Source: Candidatus Izemoplasmatales bacterium (GTDB taxonomy: Bacteria; Bacillota_I; Bacilli_A; Izemoplasmatales; Hujiaoplasmataceae). Taken from it: DNA of 7,682 nt. The stretch is taken from positions 1 to 7,682 of the forward strand of contig JAQWBC010000038.1 of the NCBI GenBank assembly GCA_028707415.1, written 5' to 3'. The translations under genes were made by a program, and so were the position numbers. Under the pieces are notes generated by a model. The model made no database searches and was not told where the DNA came from. It saw only the letters and a program-made list of their open reading frames with translations. Of the stretch, positions 1-5,129 are shown one piece after another. How positions within the stretch are numbered: the first letter of the stretch is position 1; each line of letters opens with the position of its first letter.

Positions 1-655
1 GGTCAAATTGCTTTGTGGATTTTATCAGCCCACAGAAGGAGAAATCATCATTAATGGCCAAAATATGTCTGATTTTGACCTAGAAAAGTATCGCGATCAG
101 ATTGCCGTTGTATTCCAAGATACGAATATTTATGCAGCCTCAATTTTAGAAAACATTACCGGTGAAAACGCTGATAATTTACAAAATTTACAGGCCATGA
201 ATGCTTTGGACAAAGTCGGTCTTAGGGAAAAAATAGCCTCGTTTCCTGAGGCAGAAAACAAGCAATTGTTGAAAATTATTGATCCTGAAGGAACCGAATT
301 ATCCGGAGGAGAAGTTCAAAAACTGGCAATGGCAAGAGCACTCTACAAAGGTGATACTGGCCTTGTCATCTTAGACGAACCAACTGCCTCTCTAGATGCA
401 ATTGCGGAAAGGGATCTGTATCAGAGGTTTGAATCGCTCATATCGGGACGAACGGCAATTATGATTTCTCACAGGCTGGCGTCCACAAGATTTTGTGACA
501 AAATTGCCTATCTCGAGAATGGCATTGTGAAAGAGTATGGTACCCATGATGAACTCATGAACAAACCGAATGGAAGTTATAGGCATATGTTTTTGGTCCA
601 AGGCAAATATTACCGGGAAGAAGGCGAACTCTGTGAAACAATTGAAAACGCTTAG
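1..655 (+). CDS. ABC exporter subunit, C-terminal part of ATP-binding domain (5'-truncated by window edge)
   Basis: This is the end of an ATP-binding cassette that powers export across the cytoplasmic membrane. The frame is already open at base 2, where the codons give VKLLCGFYQPTEGE, the stretch that normally follows a Walker A loop, so Walker A and any membrane domain lie outside the window. Visible motifs are the Q-loop (VVFQD, about 110-120), the signature LSGGE (299-313), Walker B with catalytic Glu (LVILDE, 362-379), the D-loop (SLD) and the switch His in ISHR (470-472). All key residues are intact, so this half should hydrolyse ATP. The stop at 653-655 lies inside the next gene, also an ABC exporter, which points to translational coupling and a heterodimer. 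The sequence resembles Bacillota peptide/lantibiotic-type exporters, but the substrate is unknown. Family assignment is firm; the complete length is not visible. Confidence 0.93.
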   Translation, partial: VKLLCGFYQPTEGEIIINGQNMSDFDLEKYRDQIAVVFQDTNIYAASILENITGENADNLQNLQAMNALDKVGLREKIASFPEAENKQLLKIIDPEGTELSGGEVQKLAMARALYKGDTGLVILDEPTASLDAIAERDLYQRFESLISGRTAIMISHRLASTRFCDKIAYLENGIVKEYGTHDELMNKPNGSYRHMFLVQGKYYREEGELCETIENA

Positions 656-2414
656 GACGTTATTTAAGATTACATCCAAAATTTCAAAAAAATATTACTT
701 GGTTATATTCATGCAGGCAATAATCAAAACCATGAAAGCTTTAATCGGTGTCTACGGACTCAAATTGATTATTGACGGGGTTATGCAAGGAGATATCCTT
801 TTAGCATTAAAATATGCATTTTTTGTTCTTTTGTGTGAATCATTCATTTTATGGCTTGAAAAGAAAGCCGTTAATTCAGTAGAAATAAACCAGCAAATCA
901 TGATTCAATCATTAATGAGGGAATCCACCAATAAGATGATGAAGATTGATTATTCTTACCTTGAAAATCCAACCTATCTTGATTTGAAGGAACGAGCAAA
1001 ATATGCTATCGAACAACTTGATGCCATTGGCACATTCTTCAGAGCCATCGCAGATTCTTTGTATCTTCTATTTGTTCTTATTTCAATGACTTCAATTTTA
1101 ATCATCTTCAATCCGCTCGTTTTTCTAATTATGGTAGTCACCGTTTTACTTCATGCATTTGCGACAAAAGCGGCATCCAAACATCAAATTAAACTTTTTA
1201 ACGACTTAGGCCCCATCAACAGAAAATACTCTTATTACCTAAATGTAATTGTTGGTAACAAATATGCAAAGGATTTTCGGATGTATCCACTTGCGCAATT
1301 GATGTATAGTAAATATAAACATTATAAAAAGTATATGATTGATTATTTGAAATCAATCAATCGGAAAATTGGATTTTACTCGGCGATTTATTCATTAATC
1401 AATTACTCTCAGATGCTATTGGTTTACTTATATGTTGGATATCAATCGATCAAGAATGCGCTGGGTGTTAGTTCTTTCGTCTATTTAACCAGCACTGCGC
1501 TTAAAGCATCTGAAGCTTTATCCGGATTGATTGATAAAGTTGCAGAGTTCCGAAAATCGGCACAATTTCTTGAACCACTAGTCGAATTGATGGAACTCAA
1601 GGAGTCCGGGTTAGAAACCAGGGGCGGACTAACGGCAGAATCCATGCTTCAGCTCACATTCAGCCATGTCACTTTTTTCTACCCCGGTTCAAACAATAGG
1701 GTTTTAGATGATATATCCTTTACCATCAACAAGGGGGAAAAAATCAGCATTGTCGGAATAAATGGGGCAGGAAAAACGACCATTGTTAAATTAATCTCAA
1801 GACTTTATGAACCGACTTCTGGTAATATTCTATATAATGGCATCGATATAAAAAATTACGATTATAAATCTTACGTCAGTATGATCGCTGCGGTATTTCA
1901 AGATTTCAAATTATTCGCCTTGACACTACATGAAAACATTGATATCGATGCGATTGACGAACAAGCCGCATACGATTGTTGTTGCCTGGTGGGACTACAA
2001 GATAAAATTAAAGCATTGCCCGATGGTCTTAAAACGTATTATTCAAAGGAATATCATAAGCGTGGCATCGAACTTTCCGGTGGTGAAATGCAAAAAATAA
2101 CCATTGCCAGAGCTATGTATAAAAACGCTTCTCTCATGATTCTCGATGAACCCACGAGTGCCCTTGATCCGCTTTCTGAAGCTGAGATATATCAAAACTT
2201 CGCCGAATTGATTAAGGATAAAACCGCAATATTTATTTCTCACAGAATGTCTTCTTCTGTATTTTGCGATCGTATCATCGTGATTGAGGGGGGGAAGATT
2301 CAGGCAATTGATACCCATCAAAATCTTATGAAAAATACTGAAGGAATGTATTATAAACTTTTCAAAAGCCAGTCACAGTATTACGGTCTTGAACAATATT
2401 GTATAGATATTTAA
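633..2414 (+). CDS. ABC exporter, fused transmembrane and ATP-binding domains (complete half-transporter)
   Basis: A 593-residue half-transporter, the usual length for this class. The start chosen is GTG at 633: a purine-rich Shine-Dalgarno (GGGAAGAAGG, 615-624) ends 8 bases before it, whereas the in-frame ATG at 570 has no such site and would lengthen the overlap with the upstream gene. Residues about 20-330 hold hydrophobic membrane segments (for example near 22-46, 58-76, 137-158 and 161-178) with long charged cytoplasmic loops. The ATPase domain follows: Walker A GINGAGKT at 375-382, Q-loop Gln 423, signature LSGGE 481-485, Walker B LMILDE 501-506 with Glu 506, and switch His 537. It overlaps the preceding ABC gene by 23 bp, so the pair is probably co-translated and forms a two-site exporter; neither ATPase half visibly lacks catalytic residues. 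Peptide or lipid export is possible, but no precursor peptide or modification gene is in view. Confidence 0.95.
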   Translation: MKQLKTLRTLFKITSKISKKYYLVIFMQAIIKTMKALIGVYGLKLIIDGVMQGDILLALKYAFFVLLCESFILWLEKKAVNSVEINQQIMIQSLMRESTNKMMKIDYSYLENPTYLDLKERAKYAIEQLDAIGTFFRAIADSLYLLFVLISMTSILIIFNPLVFLIMVVTVLLHAFATKAASKHQIKLFNDLGPINRKYSYYLNVIVGNKYAKDFRMYPLAQLMYSKYKHYKKYMIDYLKSINRKIGFYSAIYSLINYSQMLLVYLYVGYQSIKNALGVSSFVYLTSTALKASEALSGLIDKVAEFRKSAQFLEPLVELMELKESGLETRGGLTAESMLQLTFSHVTFFYPGSNNRVLDDISFTINKGEKISIVGINGAGKTTIVKLISRLYEPTSGNILYNGIDIKNYDYKSYVSMIAAVFQDFKLFALTLHENIDIDAIDEQAAYDCCCLVGLQDKIKALPDGLKTYYSKEYHKRGIELSGGEMQKITIARAMYKNASLMILDEPTSALDPLSEAEIYQNFAELIKDKTAIFISHRMSSSVFCDRIIVIEGGKIQAIDTHQNLMKNTEGMYYKLFKSQSQYYGLEQYCIDI

Positions 2415-2505
2415 AACAGCTTGCATCACGAAAATACACGAATGAAATTGTAATCAAAAATACCTAATATTATTTAAAAAAAATTCTAATTAGTGAGGTT
2501 CAGGA

Positions 2506-2661
2506 ATTGAGAAAGAAAAAAGTCTAAAACATCCCAAAAGCGATATAAATGACTTGATATTAGCTTTCTTAAAAACATTTTATCCATTAGTGTCACCGTT
2601 TGTCACGAGATTAATCGATTCCCAATACTTTATTTTTTATATGTTGTTGGAAAACATTTAA
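2506..2661 (+). other. short open frame, 51 codons, no standard start codon (possible gene remnant)
   Basis: A frame with no stop for 51 codons ends with TAA at 2659-2661. It reads plausibly like protein: a charged lysine-rich beginning, then an amphipathic to hydrophobic stretch (DLILAFLKTFYPLV, then YFIFYMLLENI). The only position with a Shine-Dalgarno-like sequence (GTGAGG, 2493-2498) at workable distance is an ATT codon at 2506, which is a very rare start; no ATG, GTG or TTG opens this frame near its beginning. It may be the decayed 5' end of a gene whose ATG became ATT, or a chance opening, which is not improbable in several hundred bases of this composition. I do not recognise the family. 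Confidence 0.25.
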
Positions 2662-2741
2662 ATAGTGTCATACAAACTTATTTAAACTTAAAAACTCTTT
2701 TAATTATAATGGGCATTATTATATAACAAACGATTTCTTAT

Positions 2742-2798
2742 GCCTTAAACTATAAAACCCCAGTAGAGTTTAAATCTCAACTAGGGTTTCATTAAGGC
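2742..2798. repeat. long imperfect inverted repeat (hairpin), possible terminator for the minus strand
   Basis: The inner arms AAACCC (2755-2760) and GGGTTT (2784-2789) pair, continuing inward through AGT/ACT and GAG/CTC with two single mismatches around a 7-base loop. Outer arms GCCTTAA (2742-2748) and TTAAGGC (2792-2798) pair again after an unequal internal bulge. On the minus strand the inner stem is followed by TTTTATAGTTT, so it could terminate leftward transcription; on the plus strand no T-tract follows. It lies about 340 bases beyond the ABC stop and about 270 beyond the RhuM-like stop, so its role is uncertain. Confidence 0.55.
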
Positions 2799-2864
2799 TA
2801 AATACCTGTCTGCTTTCTCTTGACAAGTGCTTTTTGTATCAAATCTATGCTTCTTAAATGTCTA

Positions 2865-2977
2865 AGGTAAAGAGTTATAATACAATTTTAGCACCCTTGC
2901 TTCAAATCGTGTAAATTTTTAGCACCCCTTGGCAAATCGTGTAATCTATTTGTACTTTGCATAACTACTCTTTACCT
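2865..2977. repeat. 113-bp inverted-repeat unit, possible remnant or miniature mobile element
   Basis: The left arm AGGTAAAGAGTTAT (2865-2878) is matched on the opposite strand by ATAACTACTCTTTACCT (2961-2977): all 14 bases pair, with only three extra bases (TAG when read on the minus strand) in the right arm. The arms enclose two direct repeats (2886-2944). Just outside, at about 2990-3006, GTGCAAGGGCACAATT resembles an inverted, diverged copy of the repeat unit's TTTTAGCACCCTTGC. Direct repeats at one side plus an inverted copy at the other is the arrangement of IS21-type terminal repeats, but no transposase lies between them. Remnant status is inference; the repeats themselves are directly visible. 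Confidence 0.5.
2886..2944 (+). repeat. two ~30-bp tandem direct repeats
   Basis: The first copy begins TTTTAGCACCC at 2886 and the second begins the same way at 2917. Each ends with AAATCGTGTAA (first copy from 2904, second from 2934; the final A of the second copy is 2944). The copies differ in the middle (CTTGCTTC against CTTGGC). The period of about 30-31 bp and the compact GTGTAA...TTTTAGCACCC unit recall terminal-repeat arrays of IS21-like elements, but the unit is unrelated in sequence to the repeats of the complete IS21 element further right. Confidence 0.7.
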
Positions 2978-3067
2978 GTATGCACAGAGTGTGCAAGGGC
3001 ACAATTCTAGTACATTTCATACAGAAACGGGTAACCCTCTATAACGAGAGGTGTTCATATTCATATA

Positions 3068-3943
3068 TCAAAGATTTTCTAGTAAAGTACTTATAATTTT
3101 AGGATTTGATTCACTAACAGAAAACATCTTCTTACCTAAGTCTTTTAGTGAGGCACCAATATGATACAGGATTACCTTATCAATAATCACATATCTATCA
3201 TGTGCTTTTGTGGTATCTACATTGCTGAAGCCACCATATTGTTTGTTAAATGCTATTATATCCGTTCCGAATAATTTTGACTTGGTATGATCATGATACA
3301 CGATAACGCTAACGTTTCTTCTCTTAACAACCAATCGATCTAAAAGTGTTTTATCGATATAATTGTCAATAATGATGATTTCATTGTTAGCTTTTCTAAA
3401 TATGTCTTGAATTAAAGAGTACGCATCGTAAAACTCTCCATTGAAAAATATCTTCTCAATTGGGATTTCTTTCGAATCAATCTTATTTTCTATAGCTAAT
3501 AGTCTAGTATTAATAGACATCACTTCATTTTTCAATTCGATATAATTTTCATTTGAAACAGAAACTCTATCTTCATTTAAACTATATCCTTTTAATAGAT
3601 ACTCTTTCAGTATGGTTGTTGCCCATTTTCTAAATATTGTACCTTTCTTTGAATTGACTCTATATCCAACAGCAATGATTACATCTAGATTATAATAATC
3701 TATTTGATAAACTCGACCATCCTCTAGATGTCGGGCAAATTTTGCCCTACATGTGCTTTCATCAAGCTCAATGTCGTTTAGGATTTTTCTTATATGCTTC
3801 CCAATAACGGACCTGTCTCGTTCAAACAAAATAGACATTTCATCAAGGGATAGCCAAACAGTATCATCTTTAGAACTTATACTTACGTCTAGTTCCACAT
3901 CACTATTAACGAACTTAACAATTTCGAATTTAGTATCCTTCAT
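3068..3943 (-). CDS. RhuM-family protein with C-terminal phospholipase-D-like domain
   Basis: A 291-residue protein. Residues about 28-125 match the virulence RhuM family: WLSLDEMSILFERDRSVIGK, then YYNLDVIIAVGYRVNS (83-98) and FRKWATTILKEYLLKGY (104-120). The N-terminal part resembles a helix-turn-helix. A polar, probably coiled linker (about 126-160) leads to a C-terminal domain ending in HDRYVIID (248-255) and HIGASLKDLGKK (261-272), a degenerate HKD motif of the phospholipase D superfamily with Arg 250 where Lys is usual. RhuM was named in Salmonella; relatives are often found beside restriction-modification and other accessory genes, and their activity is not well defined. The start ATG (3941-3943) has AGAGGA (3950-3955) upstream. 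The gene lies about 120 bp downstream of an AbrB-like antitoxin gene on the same strand, with a toxin remnant between them, and no separate promoter is evident. Nuclease activity is possible but not demonstrated. Confidence 0.9.
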   Translation of the reverse strand: MKDTKFEIVKFVNSDVELDVSISSKDDTVWLSLDEMSILFERDRSVIGKHIRKILNDIELDESTCRAKFARHLEDGRVYQIDYYNLDVIIAVGYRVNSKKGTIFRKWATTILKEYLLKGYSLNEDRVSVSNENYIELKNEVMSINTRLLAIENKIDSKEIPIEKIFFNGEFYDAYSLIQDIFRKANNEIIIIDNYIDKTLLDRLVVKRRNVSVIVYHDHTKSKLFGTDIIAFNKQYGGFSNVDTTKAHDRYVIIDKVILYHIGASLKDLGKKMFSVSESNPKIISTLLENL

Positions 3944-3954
3944 TAGAAGTCCTC

Positions 3955-4075
3955 TTAAGCTCTACTCAGTTTAGAATCACATACCAGTCCACCTTGATCA
4001 CGTAACCTAGAAAATGATTTCTTAAATCCAGAAGAAACTAATACTTCATACTTTATTTGTTTTGCTATTTGTCAT
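3955..4075 (-). pseudogene. frameshifted, truncated RelE/ParE-like toxin remnant
   Basis: The minus strand carries an ATG at 4073-4075 overlapping the end of the AbrB-like gene, the normal toxin position in a type II toxin-antitoxin operon. Its frame gives only MTNSKTNKV and stops at 4046-4048. One base further along, the reading frame from 4071 stays open to TAA at 3955-3957 and contains KYEVLVSSGFKKSFSRLRDQ, which resembles the beginning of RelE/ParE/YafQ-type mRNA interferases (Y-x-V-x-x-S-x-x-FKK-x-x-x-x-L). Dropping the G at 4051 would join the two frames. Only about 35 codons remain of a family normally 80-100 residues long, ending just before the RhuM Shine-Dalgarno, so the catalytic C-terminal part is missing. 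The family call rests on a short match and is tentative; that this is broken coding sequence is more secure. Confidence 0.5.
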
Positions 4076-4352
4076 TCTCGTTTTTATTTACATCTGATTC
4101 ATCTAGATAGTTCATAGCGTCTTCTACAGATTCAAAAGGACCAACGTTGTACTTCGATGGATTTTCATTGATTCTCATTACAGTCTCTTCTAATTTTTGG
4201 ATATATGATTTTGAATAAACTTCGACGGGTTCAATCATAATTGCGCCATTTTTTACAGAAATCTCAAGTTGATCTTTTTCTTCAAGATTTAGTTCATCGA
4301 CAATTTCTTTGGGTATCGTTATTTGCGATTTTTTTCTCAATTCTATTAACAT
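4065..4352 (-). CDS. AbrB/MazE/SpoVT-type DNA-binding protein, probable antitoxin
   Basis: A 95-residue protein. Residues about 1-45 form a swapped-hairpin AbrB domain, recognised by LRKKSQITIPKEIVDELNLE and the following acidic strand LEISVKNGAIMIEP. The C-terminal half (PSKYNVGPFESVEDAMNYLD, then a charged tail) is the type of extension antitoxins use to embrace a RelE/ParE-like toxin. The start chosen is ATG at 4350-4352: AGAGGTGG (4358-4365) is its Shine-Dalgarno. The in-frame GTG at 4359-4361 lies within that site and is unlikely to be used. A promoter (4406-4434) lies close upstream, and AbrB-type antitoxins commonly repress their own promoter. The neighbouring downstream toxin is a remnant, so this is either an orphan antitoxin or it now serves the RhuM-like protein that follows. 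Confidence 0.88.
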   Translation of the reverse strand: MLIELRKKSQITIPKEIVDELNLEEKDQLEISVKNGAIMIEPVEVYSKSYIQKLEETVMRINENPSKYNVGPFESVEDAMNYLDESDVNKNENDK

Positions 4353-4405
4353 ATAATCCACCTCTTATCATTTCTTATTTTCTTACTTTCCTACTATCTA
4401 ACTAT

Positions 4406-4434
4406 ATTTTACTACTTGACTCATTTTTATGCAA
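4406..4434 (-). promoter_or_regulatory. sigma-70-type promoter for the AbrB-like gene
   Basis: On the minus strand a -35 box TTGCAT (4434-4429) is separated by exactly 17 bases from a -10 box TAAAAT (4411-4406), placing the start of transcription near 4399, about 47 bases before the antitoxin ATG. The leader between them is purine-rich. No other good promoter is visible before the RhuM-like gene, so this one probably drives the whole minus-strand unit. Confidence 0.65.
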
Positions 4435-4446
4435 GATATTCTCAAA

Positions 4447-4472
4447 AAAGACCATCAGCTTTGATGGTTTTT
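4447..4472. terminator. bidirectional intrinsic terminator
   Basis: A perfect 7-bp stem ACCATCA (4451-4457) and TGATGGT (4462-4468) with a 4-base loop is preceded by an A-run (4444-4449) and followed by a T-run (4468-4472), so either strand reads as stem plus U-tract; a G-T pair and A-T pairs extend the stem. It sits between the antitoxin promoter and the upstream minus-strand pseudogene and would stop leftward read-through from the latter. Confidence 0.75.
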
Positions 4473-4533
4473 CTCCTAACAAGGGGCAACTAATGTATAT
4501 ATTTTATTTAATCTTAAAAAAACATGTATCGGT

Positions 4534-4824
4534 CTACTCTGATTCTTTAATCTTTAAATCTAGAAGATCATTAAAATCATTAAAGCATTTTGAGCAAACC
4601 CATTCATCATTTTCAAAATTATTACCTTCTCAAATAAACGGTTCAAAGATGGTTTGAAAACATTCCTTTAATGCATCATCGATTAATAAACTAAACTTTT
4701 CTGTGCAAAAACCGCAATGATCATGATCATTCCCATCATTTATTGGTTTTTATTGCTTAAAAACAAATTCTCTCCCTTTCAAATGCTTTCCTAAATCGTA
4801 TCTCCAATTATCTTTTGTAATCAT
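4534..4824 (-). pseudogene. decayed small Cys-pair (zinc-ribbon-like) protein with two in-frame stops
   Basis: A frame of 97 codons from ATG (4822-4824) to TAG (4534-4536) is interrupted by TAA at codon 25 (4750-4752) and TGA at codon 65 (4630-4632). Its start has a good Shine-Dalgarno (GGTGGAG, 4833-4839). Read through the stops it begins MITKDNWRYDLGKHLKGREF, then has HDHCGFC (Cys 37 and 40) and WVCSKCFNDF (Cys 77 and 80): two CxxC pairs, as in a small zinc-binding protein. I recognise the pattern from uncharacterised Bacillota proteins with a GKHLKG...HCEFC...WICEKCF layout, but no function is known to me. Frame, motifs and start signal are preserved, so inactivation looks recent; two different stop codons make recoding unlikely. 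Confidence 0.75.
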
Positions 4825-4939
4825 TTTTATCGCTCCACCAAACCATATTCAAATAACATTCGTCAGTCCGTCTTAAAACCTTGTGTTAATATTCTTAAAT
4901 AAATCTATCTTGATTTCTTGTTGGATAATCCGACACACT

Positions 4940-5035
4940 TTGAGCCACCGGACCGACGGAAGTGAGCCACGAGACCGATGAACGTGAGCCACCGTTCCGA
5001 TCAAAATGAGCCACCAATCCGACAGTGTGAGCCAC
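4940..5035. repeat. left terminal-repeat array of the IS21 element (five copies)
   Basis: TGAGCCAC occurs at 4941, 4963, 4985, 5007 and 5028, a 22-bp period with the last step 21. Between copies a CCGA core recurs (4953, 4975, 4997, 5019), and another CCGA lies outside the first copy at 4930. Such multiple terminal repeats are binding sites for the IstA transposase in this family. The first two units (4940-4980) are a perfect inverted match to 7475-7515. Confidence 0.92.
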
Positions 5036-5063
5036 TGATTTTAATAACTCGATTTTTTTACTG

Positions 5064-5091
5064 TTGACTTCCTGTAAAATAGGATTATGCA
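5064..5091 (+). promoter_or_regulatory. possible istA promoter
   Basis: TTGACT at 5064-5069 is a good -35 box, but the hexamer at 16 bases (TATGCA, 5086-5091) is a poor -10. The better -10-like TAAAAT (5075-5080) is too close to that -35 and has only a T-rich stretch in its own -35 position. Transcription of istAB probably starts around here, just inside the left repeat array, but the exact boxes are uncertain. Confidence 0.35.
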
Positions 5092-5103
5092 CGGCGACGT
5101 GCA
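5088..5103 (+). promoter_or_regulatory. perfect hairpin with GNRA-type loop in the istA leader
   Basis: TGCACG (5088-5093) and CGTGCA (5098-5103) form a perfect 6-bp stem closed by the tetraloop GCGA. It ends 9 bases before the istA Shine-Dalgarno (5113-5120). A stable leader hairpin could tune istA translation or reduce expression from outside transcription, as known for some insertion sequences; the role here is inference. Confidence 0.5.
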
Positions 5104-5129
5104 AATCGATTTAAAGGAGGTCATACAAT

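Larger units (their letters stand above)
2415..3067. other. gene-poor intergenic region between converging units
   Basis: This 653-base AT-rich stretch separates the rightward ABC genes from the leftward RhuM-like gene. It contains no convincing full gene. What can be supported is a 51-codon open frame without a standard start (2506-2661), a long imperfect hairpin (2742-2798), and an inverted-repeat unit enclosing direct repeats (2865-2977), followed by a small palindrome TGCACA/TGTGCA (2981-2995) and a weak 5-bp hairpin CCTCT/AGAGG (3036-3051) just past the end of the RhuM-like gene. No classical stem plus T-tract terminator is seen directly after the ABC operon. The density of repeats suggests remains of mobile DNA. 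Confidence 0.7.

Noticed and set aside
2886..2944. Two direct repeats as a minimal CRISPR
   Set aside because: The copies abut with no spacer, there are only two, and no cas gene is present.
3030..3051. Terminator for the RhuM-like gene
   Set aside because: Only a 5-bp stem (CCTCT/AGAGG) with no T-tract on the minus strand; too weak to call.
4046..4075. Programmed +1 frameshift joining the ATG at 4075 to the toxin-like frame
   Set aside because: The downstream frame ends after about 35 codons without the catalytic region of the family, so a programmed shift would still give a dead product.
4241..4657. A 138-codon plus-strand frame
   Set aside because: It runs antisense through the AbrB-like gene, its promoter, the terminator and the pseudogene, and has low-complexity hydrophobic composition and no ribosome site.
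4630..4752. Stop-codon recoding (UGA as Trp or selenocysteine) in the zinc-ribbon-like frame
   Set aside because: A TAA also interrupts the frame, TGA ends other genes in the window, and Trp is coded by TGG. Decay is simpler.
4941..5035. Regularly spaced short repeats that could suggest a CRISPR array
   Set aside because: The 22-bp period has conserved bases throughout the unit (TGAGCCAC and CCGA), no true spacers, and an inverted counterpart at the other end of istAB. These are IS21 terminal repeats.
4895..5104. A 69-codon minus-strand frame over the IS left end
   Set aside because: It is translated terminal-repeat sequence with no family resemblance.
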